Assembly (NCBI GenBank): GCA_011947345.1
Contig: JAAVTG010000911.1
Coordinates: forward strand, 1-64,000
Length of the DNA stretch: 64,000 nt
Reading direction: 5' to 3'
Origin: Phytophthora quininea
Taxonomy: Eukaryota > Oomycota > Peronosporomycetes > Peronosporales > Peronosporaceae
Below, piece by piece: positions 45,797-54,691 of the stretch. Below the pieces are notes generated by a model. It made no database searches, was not told the DNA's origin, and worked only from the letters and a program-made list of their open reading frames with translations. Position numbers and translations under genes: made by a program. The stretch's first letter is position 1. Every line of letters begins with the position of its first letter.

Positions 45797-46621
45797 ATGA
45801 CGATCACCAAACGCGTGCAGGGCGAGCTACTCGATGCCGTGGCGCCGGCCGACACCAAGCTGCTGCAGAAGCTGCGCAAAAGCTCCAACGCACTGCGCGC
45901 CGCGACGCACAAGGCGCGTACGGCCGCCGAGAAGAACAAGGGCAAGGCCTGGACGAAGGAGGAGCACCAGCGCTTCCTTGTGGCGCTGGATGTGTTCCCT
46001 TCGGCCCCTGGAAGGCCATCGCTGACTACGTGGGCACCAAGGACTCGCGCCAGACAATGACGCATGCGCAAAAGTACCGTCAGAAGCATGAGCGCCAGGT
46101 GCGCGGTCTGCGCAACAAAGGCAAAGAAGCGCCGCTCCGTGACGAGGCTACAGAGCGAGGAGAAGGACGAGGAGATGCCGTTGGACGACGTGGCCATGGA
46201 GAACGCAGACAGCGTCATGGCTGCGGCTGAGGCGGTTTTGGACGCGACGTTCTCCGTGGCAGTCACGGGCATCAACATCTCTGCAGTACCAGACGAAGAT
46301 TTCTCGGCACCGCCGCCGGCTGCAACTCTAGTGAAGCAGCTCTCGGACTCGCCTCGGTCGGCCGAGGACGCGGCGACGGCTGTGAACGACCCGTTTGCGT
46401 CCGAAGTGCCGTCAGACTCGCTGTTTGCGTTGTCACTAGATGCAAGTGCCGCCTGGCTCGGCACAAAGCCTGATGCCGGCGACCTGATGGAGATTCTCGC
46501 GGGTTTCGAGCCCGAGACGGACGCGGTCTGGCCGCAAATGTGGAGCACCAACTCGCTCGAGGAGATCGTGGCGTCCAATTCGCAGTTCGACTTCTTCGGA
46601 GACAACGCTGCGTTCTCGTAA
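45797..46621 (+). CDS. SHAQKYF-class single-Myb transcription factor (copy B)
   Basis: The start MTITKRVQGELLDA precedes a basic helical stretch and the Myb repeat (GKAWTKEEHQRFLVALDVFPSG, then PWKAIADYVG and RQTMTHAQKYRQK). The repeat is split between frames: GG for GGG at 46003-46004 loses one base, and a second change near 46125 returns to the original frame. The C-terminal half is acidic and Ala/Ser-rich, with scattered aromatic residues, suiting a trans-activation region. The length is about 274 residues. The paralogue at 28742-29424 shares the GPWK-x-IA and RQTMTHAQKYRQK core. An opposite-strand open frame covering most of this region has no motif and was treated as a shadow. Confidence 0.8.
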
Positions 46622-46948
46622 AACCACTGCGAGCGCGACTCGACTCATTCAAGACTGGCCCGCCGTCGCACCCCATATACAGAAGACCGGGCTGACGTGT
46701 TATCTATTGCATTTGCTGCGTCCTGCATGCGTGCACAAATCAACCGTAATTTAAGACTCATAAACAGCTAGGAAGGAAATACTATACAGCGTGAAAAGCT
46801 TGGCAACACCTGTAGCTTGCACCACAGCTACAGTTGAGAGTCACGATGACGACTCCATGAGGCTGAAATAACCTTAAGTTAAACAGTAAGGGTTAACCTA
46901 TTATTGGTCGAAGCGGTGGCGCCAGTCAAAAACTGTACCAACACAGTC
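46622..46948. other. Intergenic gap between Myb copy B and the ESF2-like gene
   Basis: About 330 nt, no feature recognised. It should hold the Myb 3' end and the ESF2-like promoter. Confidence 0.45.
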
Positions 46949-47695
46949 ATGACCTCGACCGAGTCCTCGTCGCCTTCCAAGCCCACGGCGGCCAAGCCGC
47001 TGGCCGGCCTCTCTCGCGAGAAGATGGAGCAGTTCAAGCAGAAGGCGGAGCGCCGCGGCGTGGTGTACATCGCTCGTGTGCCTCCTTTCATGAAGCCAGA
47101 GAAGCTGCGCCACCTCTTGGGCAAGTACGGCGAGCTGAACCGCATCTACCTGGTGCCCGAGGACAAGGCGCTGCACAAGAAGCGAGTCAGTGCAGGCGGC
47201 AACCGCCGACAGAAGTTCACCGAGGGATGGATTGAGTTCGAGGACAAGAAGGTGGCCAAGAGAGTAGCCAAGATGCTCAACACGACGCAGATCGGCGGCC
47301 GCAAGCGCGACTACTACCACGACGATATGTGGAACCTCAAGTACCTCAAAGGTTTCAAGTGGGACCACCTGACAGAGAAGATTGCCTATGAGAACCGCAT
47401 TCGCGACCAGAAGTTGCGCATGCAGATTGCGCAGGACAAGAAGGAGAACGAGGCGTACTTGGAGCGTGTGGACCAGTCGAAACAGTTTGAGAAGATGGAG
47501 GCGCGCAAGACAGACAGGAAGCAGGATGGAGAGGCAACAGGGACAGGAGACGCCATGCAGCAGATGCGTCGGACGTTCCATCAGAAGGCGCCAACTAGCA
47601 GCAAACAGACGCGGTCTCTTAGCGACAAGGACGGAGATCTGCTGGAGAAGGTGTTCGTTGCCAGCAGCAAGCACAAGAAGCGCCGCATGGAATAG
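46949..47695 (+). CDS. ESF2: ESF2/ABT1-family pre-rRNA processing factor
   Basis: ESF2/ABT1 proteins act in the nucleolus on early 18S rRNA processing in the small-subunit processome. The 248-residue protein has the family layout: a basic lead-in (REKMEQFKQKAERRG), then VVYIARVPPFMKPEKLRHLL as the first RRM strand and helix. An insertion with a charged loop leads to the second RNP-like strand (GWIEFEDKKVAKRVAKMLN) and the DDMWNLKYLKGFKWDHLTEK signature. A Lys/Arg/Glu-rich helical tail ends in KHKKRRME, a likely nuclear or nucleolar signal. The ATG at 46949 was chosen because the frame upstream begins only with TTG. The gene is in one frame with no intron and no break. It converges on the prolyl hydroxylase with a 63-nt gap. 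Confidence 0.88.
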   Translation: MTSTESSSPSKPTAAKPLAGLSREKMEQFKQKAERRGVVYIARVPPFMKPEKLRHLLGKYGELNRIYLVPEDKALHKKRVSAGGNRRQKFTEGWIEFEDKKVAKRVAKMLNTTQIGGRKRDYYHDDMWNLKYLKGFKWDHLTEKIAYENRIRDQKLRMQIAQDKKENEAYLERVDQSKQFEKMEARKTDRKQDGEATGTGDAMQQMRRTFHQKAPTSSKQTRSLSDKDGDLLEKVFVASSKHKKRRME

Positions 47696-47758
47696 GAGAC
47701 GATACAGCACCCTCGTAAAGATAAAACACACGGCTTGATGAATAATCTGCATGACGCC

Positions 47759-49360
47759 TTACAGCTCGTCCTTGGATTTATCATCGTTAGTGTTTGCGGC
47801 GGGTTTGCTTGTTGAGACTGTAGGCTTCTTTTCGGGTGTAGGAACAACAACGTTTTGCTCTTTGCCCTTTGCAGCATCTACTGGATACGTCACGATAACG
47901 CTGTCCTCGTCCTTAAGCACCCACTCGTGCCCCGTGAAGGTGTTGTATGTGATCGCACCGCCGTTGGGCTCTAGTGTGGTCATGAGTGTGGCAGACCAGT
48001 AGATGTCGATTTTACGAGACGTCGGGTTCTCGAAGCGCACAGTACACTCGCTGGCATCGTCATCCAAACCATAGCGGCGCTTGTTCCAGACCCAAAGATT
48101 CGCCCCCACTTGGTGCCTTCGAGCACGGGGCAGCCACCGTGCAGAGATTTGGGGTCAAGTTCGCCATTAGGCTTCTGGCTGTAGAAGAGCACAGCCCCAC
48201 CTTTTCGGGGTACGATGCCAGCTTTGTGGAGCACTTGCGGACCATATCCATCTCCCAGCTTCCTGGCTCAAACAATTCGGCTCCAGCGGCCTCGAACTCC
48301 TGGTCAGCGTTGGGAGGGTGATTGTACTCGGCCGAAATTCCGCTGGGCATTTCAGCTAATGGGAACACTGTCTGTCCGCCACGCTCAACCTCCGACAGGT
48401 ACAGGAAGACGGTCGCGAAGCGATTTGATCCGCCCTTGTGGGGGTCAAAGTTGAAGTCAGGGGTCGCGTTGACTGGGAAATAGTCTTCGTGCGCGATGTA
48501 CGCCTGCTTCTGTTGGTACCGCAGCAGCTGAAGGCCATCGCACATGTCGTCCTTGTACTTCTCAATCGACAGCACATCGAACACTCGCTTGCGGATTGCA
48601 ATCGCAGTCTCCGACACTGTGTCGAATGCATTCTCGCTCGTGCGGTGCTTAGACAACTGCTTCTTGTTCTTGCTGTCGTTGGGACCAACATACGACTGCT
48701 GCAACTTGTTGCTAGGATCGTCAATCTCCAGCGTGCGCTCGATGAGCCGATCTGCCTCCTCGTGGCTGAAGAAATTGTGCAGTCTGAACGTCCGCGGCGA
48801 CTCCGACAGCGACTCGATGATCACTGGCGACTTGGTGGGGCTCGCCTTAGACGTCACCTCCACTCGATGGCCTAACTCGACAAAAGGCCAAACGAACAGC
48901 AATCCTGGTGCTACCAGATACAGTCTATCGCCCGACAAAATGTCGCTGTATCTCTGCAGTAGCTCTCCTTGCCCGTTGTACACACGGTCAGCTACAACGC
49001 CGGGTGTGTCGATCTTATCTTCTTCTTCCTCTTCCTCTTTGCTGCCGTCGTCAGCCACGGACTCGTGCAGCCCTTCGACCACTACAAACTGCGACAGATA
49101 GGCCGCCAGCTCTCCTGCTGCTGTGTGCGCAGTGAGCACCTCTGCACTCAGCTGCATTTGCACGCCACCAGTCGAGTATCCGTTACGGTACATGGTGACG
49201 CTCTTGAGCGGCGCATCGCGGTCCGCGCTCAGCGATCGGTACGTGTACGTGAGCTGCAGCGTCTCACGCGCTGTCTGGATGTCGTCCCAGTACGTGAAGC
49301 CCAGCGCCAGCGCCGAGAGTAGCAGCAGCAGAACCCACTGGCTCGCGCAATTTTCCCCAT
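47759..49360 (-). CDS. ER prolyl 4-hydroxylase with C-terminal KDEL
   Basis: A 2-oxoglutarate/Fe(II) dioxygenase of the P4H alpha type, which hydroxylates prolines of secretory proteins. The start is MGK at 49360. One A added in the AAAA run (49351-49354 on the + strand) opens a signal-anchor helix WVLLLLLSALALGFTYWDD. The catalytic double-stranded beta-helix shows FFSHEEADRLIERT, the iron-binding H-x-D in AHEDYF (His 48489-48491, Asp 48483-48485), FATVFLYLSEVERGGQTVFP, and the distal His and 2-oxoglutarate Lys in SLHGGCPVLEGTKW. A C-terminal extension with DDDASECTVRFENPTSRKIDI ends in SKDEL, the ER-retention signal. Two more one-base losses (about 48225 and 48100) are needed. The predicted length is about 534 residues. 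The KDEL end in the third frame strongly supports joining the pieces. Confidence 0.85.
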
Positions 49361-49677
49361 AATAACTGTGGCTCTTGGAGGTGGAGCTGAAGTGTGAATG
49401 GTTTGCAATCGGACGATCTGTGGCGATCCGCTCTTTGTCCTCGTCCAGATTTTCGAGGGTGTCAGGAATTGGTCATGCCAAAGGCCTTGGCTGTTGCGAA
49501 AACGCCCACCAACGCCGACGCCAGAAGCCAGGCACGTTGCCAGGTCATGGCCGCCAGGTCGTCTCAGCAGCAACACGAAAGATAATTAACTATTGAGGTA
49601 CGACAAAGAATGCAGCTGCGGCAGGATTTCTCTCAGTCTTGCGTTTGGCGCGGACACTCCATGCCAGAGTTTCTGCC

Positions 49678-51964
49678 ATGACTCGAAAGCGTAAGAAGTC
49701 GGAAGACCCGGGCGACTCGGACACCTCAGACGCTGCACCACGCTACCGCATCACGGAGGGTACAAAACATCAGTAACCCAGCGTCATCTGCAAGCTGACT
49801 CGGATTCTTCGCGTGCCCGAACGTCTCACTCAGATCAAGCGCTTGTGTGTCGTGATGAAGCAGATCCAGCTGGAGAGCTAGCATCTCGCAAACCTCCACG
49901 TTCTTCACTGCTCTGAAAGGGGCGACGCGGTTCTTGAGATCGAGCAGATGATGTTTACAACTACTGCAGTGCCTTGAAGGCTAATCTCCCACCCATTTGA
50001 TGTGAAGTACCCAACATTACACGTCACGTGCTGTCGTAATGGACCGGCAGGTCACGAGTGCCGACATACAACACTGAGAACATAATTGACGGGTCGCGGG
50101 TGACAAACGAGATGGCTCGCCCCATATCTGCCAATGCACTCAATATGATTGCTCTCAACTTTCGTCGCCGTCTGCATCAATACGTGCTATTCCAGTACGC
50201 TCCAGAAGTCACGTTGCAGCGCACGCATCGCCAGACCAAGAAGCTTGTGGATAGCTGTTACCGAGTTAGGACGGCGCCAGAGCTCGACGACGAGGGTAAC
50301 CCGAATGGCAACATGGTCAAGATGTGGACCGAATGGAAATCAACTGTAGATTCCCTCGAGCTTGAGCTGCGCTAATCAATCAGTATCGGCCCATGGCGAT
50401 GGAAGATTCGCAAACACTGCGCGCAATTTGTGCGCAAGTCGCAGGATACACTCGTTTTCATGGAGAAATTCGTTGACAATCACCCAAAGCCGAAAGGCGC
50501 CAAGTTGTACTCAATATTACCAGTACCTCAAACTACCAGATGATCTACATCATATTGAATGCGACCATTCTTTACGGCTTGTTCGCTCGGGTCTGTGATG
50601 AGCCAAAAATACAAGTGGTTTTGGGGAGCGAGCTGAACATGGCTCGTGCAAGAGAAAAGAGAGTCGGTCATCTCCAGTTTTCTAATTGAGCGTTCCAGGA
50701 GAACAAGTATCTCGTAATGCGAGCTGTGTTCGACGTTGCTCAGCTTGAGACAGAGAAGCGATACTTTGTGGATGAAGTAAACACGAACAGCTATGCAGTC
50801 TCAGTGACAACGAAGCGCCCTGTGACGATGCAGTCGGTAGTGGTGGTTCCGAGGAAGGCTAAATAAGAAGAGGAAGAGTGATGGCGCTGCTGAGCTCAAG
50901 TAGCCGACACTCCCGACACCCGAGCAGCTGACGCCAAGAGACGGGTTCTTCAAGCTCGGATTCGACTATACCCCCAAAGTACTCATTGCCGTCGACCCAG
51001 GAATGCGGAATCTGGTCACAACGGTGACGGTTGGACGGCTGTGCAGTCGCAAACATCGACGGCATGACAGGAGGACACTTCGGCGGCGACGCAGAGAGCG
51101 ACGCGAAATAGCCACGAAAGAGTCGCCCAAATATCAACTCGCAAATACCGACACATGGCCCGCATGAACGCCTTTTAAGCCTACTTCGAAAATCTGAAGA
51201 AGAGCGAGCCCTAATATGCGGGCATGCTGCGCTCCATGCCCTCGTTTAAGACGACCACCTACAAGTCTTACTTCTTCAGATTGCAGTTCTTGTGGTCGCA
51301 ATGAGATTCTTGCTCGCGTTCTCCGCGAGCCAAGCGTTTCTCAAGAGGTAGTTCGCGCGAGATCGCGCAAAGATAAAGGCTCTGGACGTCTTAGTTGCTC
51401 GACTCGTGCCAAGACCAAGCAAACAAGTCTGCATCGCCTATGGCGACTTGAGTCGGCGAAATCGCATTAAGGGGCATCCCATGGGCCCGGGCAAAGGGTT
51501 CGTCAAGGCGCTCAAGAAACGGGCGACCGTGCTACTAATGGACGAATACCATACTAGCATCACGTGCTCTTGCCGCCACCAGCGCCTCAAGCCAGACTGT
51601 CCACGAAGCTCAAGCGGAAGGAGGACGAAGACATCCGGACGAAAGCAGACCTGTCCAAGAAGGAGGCGAAGGAGATCGCGGAGACGCAAAGTCTCGCAGT
51701 CCCAAGCTTGCAGACAAGAAGATCGTGTTCAAGTGCACTAGGAACGTCTTGCGCTGTGTGAACAGCCGCTGCCGAGCCAACTTGTGGGATCGAGACGTAA
51801 ATGCTGCGAGGAACATGCTGGAACCACTACTCAGTGGGCTGAAAGCAAGGTACAAGGCGACTGAGAGCACTCAGGCGCGGAAAATGACACATGAAACAGT
51901 GGTGACTGGAACGCCTTGCAGCGTACGCGCTGCAGAATTTGCATACCCAGCCACACCAAGATAA
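49678..51964 (+). pseudogene. Fanzor (eukaryotic TnpB-like RNA-guided nuclease), decayed
   Basis: Fanzors are eukaryotic relatives of TnpB/Cas12 that use a guide RNA to cut DNA. The start MTRKRKKSEDPGDSD carries an Arg/Lys nuclear-localisation-like motif. Helical N-terminal blocks follow (LTRILRVPERLTQIKRLC, ISANALNMIALNFRRRL, KGAKLYSILPVP, RYFVDEVNTNSYAVSV). All three RuvC parts are visible: RuvC-I VLIAVDPGMRNLVTTVTV (Asp 50994-50996), RuvC-II ATVLLMDEYHTSITCSC (Glu 51544-51546) and RuvC-III NLWDRDVNAARNML (Asp 51794-51796). Two cysteine pairs surround the insert between II and III, but the first is degenerate (CSCR instead of CxxC). At least six in-frame stops (for example near 49774, 49888, 50373, 50686, 51176, 51213) and several frame changes make this copy dead. 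No terminal repeats or guide-RNA end were identified. It ends 32 nt before the convergent lectin stop. Confidence 0.82.
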
Positions 51965-51996
51965 GCGTAGCGTTGGGAAGCCAGTGCTGTATAATC

Positions 51997-53240
51997 CTAA
52001 TACAAGTGGCTCTTAACCAGCTTGCGGTACTTTTGGTAGGCCACACCCACTCCACCTGCGATGAGCACGAGCAGCACGAAGAACGGCAGACGCCAGCTAG
52101 ACCGCGCCACCGTGAGCTCGCCTTCCACCTCTGTGGCGATCTTCTCGTTCACCTTGGAACGGACGTCCGCCATCTTCTGGCCGATCTTTTGCTCCATCAT
52201 GGTGGTCATGCGGTCGGTCAGGGCCTGGATCTTGCGCTGGTTCTGACGCTCCTTCTCCTTGAGCTTGCCGATAGTGTTCTCCGTCTGCTCGCGCAGCATC
52301 TCAAACCAGTGCTCGGTCTCCACCTGGAAGTTGGTCACGTACTTCTCCAGAATCGCCACCTTGCAGGTCTGGTCACAGACAGAGCTCTCCATGAGGTTCG
52401 TAAAGTCCTTGGAGTAGTTGTGCGACCATGTCTCGGCGTCGACCGTGCCCAATCCAACGTCATTAATCTGGTCGAACGATTGCACGCGCAGGATATCGTG
52501 GTTATCAGCCAGCGCGCCGGTAGACGCCGAGATACCGAAACTCGCCTGTCGGAGCCAGTCGTTATTGAAGGGCAGATTGCCCTTGTAGCACTCAGTCCAC
52601 GTTCCCGTGTTGGTGGCGTCCACATCCACCTCGAGGGTGTTGCCCTTGACTTTGATGCGGATCCTGGACGAGCTGTAGACGGGGTCGAAATTGGCGCTGT
52701 TCGAGTGATAGCGGAAGGCGGCGTCGCAGCCCACCTTGTTCTCGTCGTTGAGGTCGTCCAGCCGCTTGTTGCCGTCGTTCACCTGGATCGTCACGTCCTT
52801 GTGGCCGCCGCGGTGCTCCACGTTGTGGAAGGTATCCAGCAAGATGCCGAAGCCCGTGTACTTGTCCGTAAAGCCGTGGTTGTCGCCGTTCTTCCACTGC
52901 GGCTCATGCGTGAACCAGAGGCCGATGCCGTCGCCGAACCACTTCTTTCCCTGGCCGTGGATGCGGTACGTGACCACCGACACCAGCTCGTCCTTGTTGA
53001 TGGCGTTCTTGCTCCAGATATGGCCGCGCTTGCTCTGGCGGTCGGGAGTCAGGCGGATGAAGTTCTTTTGACCTCCGTGGAGCCTCCGTACACGACGCCG
53101 TCCTGGATCTGGCGCTGGCCGTTGGCGTCCACCACCTCGTACGGCTGCTTGAAGGTCAGGTCCGTAATCGGGGCGCCAGACACGCTGCACAGAGCGCCCA
53201 GTGCCACCGCGGAGGCGAGCGTCACGAGGCGACGAAGCAT
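51997..53240 (-). CDS. L-type lectin cargo receptor (ERGIC-53/VIP36 family), copy 1
   Basis: These type I membrane lectins carry N-glycosylated cargo between ER and Golgi. The start MLRRLVTLASAVALGALC is a signal peptide. The lectin fold shows GDGIGLWFT, GFGILLDTFHN, FRYHSNSANFDPVY and GISASTGALADNHDIL, the expected carbohydrate and calcium loops. A Cys pair (VCDQTC), a long coiled coil (about residues 275-375), one membrane helix (LPFFVLLVLIAGGVGVAY) and a short basic tail ending KSHLY follow. There is no classical KKxx or FF end. One A missing from the AAAA run (TTTT at 53066-53069 on the + strand) splits the frame after GGSTEVK. The repaired length is about 414 residues. It is a tandem paralogue of 53442-54676. 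Confidence 0.9.
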
Positions 53241-53441
53241 TACGTCGGATGTCAGACAGAAGCTCGAGTGACACGTGGTGATGGCCGTTTTGTATGGCGA
53301 CGCAAATTTGATGAACGGTTTAGACAGGGGCCCAGACCAGACCACAAAAGCTGCGACGTGTGAGGCACCAAAATGGACAAGGACGAAGACACTCGCAATT
53401 CCGGTCTCTAGAGTCTAGACCATCACTACGTGTATGTGTAT

Positions 53442-54676
53442 CTACAGCAAGTGCGACTTCATGAGCGACTGGTACTTGCGGTACACAAAGACGGCACCGC
53501 CAGCAATAACGATGAACAGCAACGCGAAAGGGGTCTTCCAGCCGCCGCTGGCGATGTCCGGGTTCTCCTCCAGCTGCTTGGAGATCTTGTCGTTCACCTC
53601 CTCGCCGAGCTGGGTCTTGGTCTTCTCCAGCGACGAGTCGATGCCCTTGCGCACCTTGGCCTCGATCTCGCGCACGCGGCGCTCGTTCTCGCCCTCCTGC
53701 TTCTTGAGCTTGGCCACGGTGTTCTCCGTCTTCTCCTTCAGATCGGAGAAGCGGTGCTCGGCGTCAACGCGGAAGTTGGACAGCTCCTTCTGTAGCACGG
53801 CGATCAGGCAGTCCGTGCCGCAGTTGGGCGAGTCCATCCACTTCTTGTAGTCCTTGGACACTGAGTTCATGACCATCTCCGAGTCCACGGCGCCCGTCGT
53901 CGAATCTGTAAAGTCCGTGTACGCGTCGAAGCGGATAATATCGTGGTTGTCGGCCAGTGCTCCTGTAGATGCAGTGATGCCGATAGTCGACGTCCGCAGC
54001 CAGTCCTCGCGGAAGGGCAGATCCATCTCGTGACACGCCACCCAGAGCCCCGAGGCGTGTTCGTCCACCTCCACCACCAGCTTCTTCTTGAGGATCTTCA
54101 CCTTGACACGCGAGATGCTGTGCACCGGGTCAAAGTTGGCGCTCTGCTCGTGGTACCGCACGGCGGCATTGCAGCCCTGGCGCTTCTCGTCGTACATCTG
54201 ATCGTAGTTTTGGTGCCGTCGTTCACGAACACGCTGACGTCCTTGTGGCCGCCCTTGTGCTCAGGGTTGTTGAAAGTGTCGATGACCACACCCACACCCT
54301 TGTACTTGTCCGTGAAGCCGTGGTTGACGCCCGGTGTGAACACCTTCTGGCCCGTGAACCAAAGCCCGATACCGTCGCCGAACCAGCGCTTGCCCTGGCC
54401 CGACACGCGGAACGTCAGGATGGCCGACAGCTCGTCTCGGTCCACGGGGCTCTTCTGCCACAGGTGGCCGCGCTTGCTCTGGCGGTCGGTGGTCAGCCGG
54501 ATGAAGTGCTTCTTGACGTCGGCGTTGCCCCCGTGGGACCACGTGTCGTTGACCATGCGGCGGCCCTCGGCATCCACCATCTCGAACGGAGGCTTGAAAG
54601 ACACGTCCTCGATCTTGGCGGCGCGAGCCAGCGCGACCAGAGCCGCCAGCAGCAGCAGTAGACCAAACGCCTTCAT
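53442..54676 (-). CDS. L-type lectin cargo receptor, copy 2
   Basis: It has the same architecture as the neighbour: signal peptide MKAFGLLLLLAALVALARA, lectin motifs GDGIGLWFTG, GVGVVIDTFNNPEHKGG, VRYHEQSANFDPVH and GITASTGALADNHDII, a Cys pair (NCGTDC), a coiled coil, a membrane helix (PFALLFIVIAGGAVFVY) and the tail KSHLL. The frame breaks after VNDGTK, where adding one A to the AAAA run (54208-54211) gives NYDQMYDEKRQGC. The length is about 411 residues. The two genes face the same way with a 201-nt gap and clearly arose by tandem duplication. The protein divergence is substantial, so the duplication is not recent. Confidence 0.9.
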
Positions 54677-54683
54677 GACAACA

Positions 54684-54691
54684 GGAATGAG
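54684..54691 (-). promoter_or_regulatory. Oomycete-type initiator of lectin copy 2
   Basis: CTCATTCC on the - strand is a full match to YTCANTYY. The predicted start A (54688) lies only 12 nt before the ATG, implying a very short leader. Confidence 0.5.

Noticed and set aside
45778..46605. 275-codon - strand frame over Myb copy B
   Set aside because: Ser-rich shadow of the Myb gene with no motif of its own.
49580..52000. Terminal inverted repeats around the Fanzor
   Set aside because: Comparison of the two ends by eye found only short GC-rich matches (GCAGCTGC-like), not a convincing pair.
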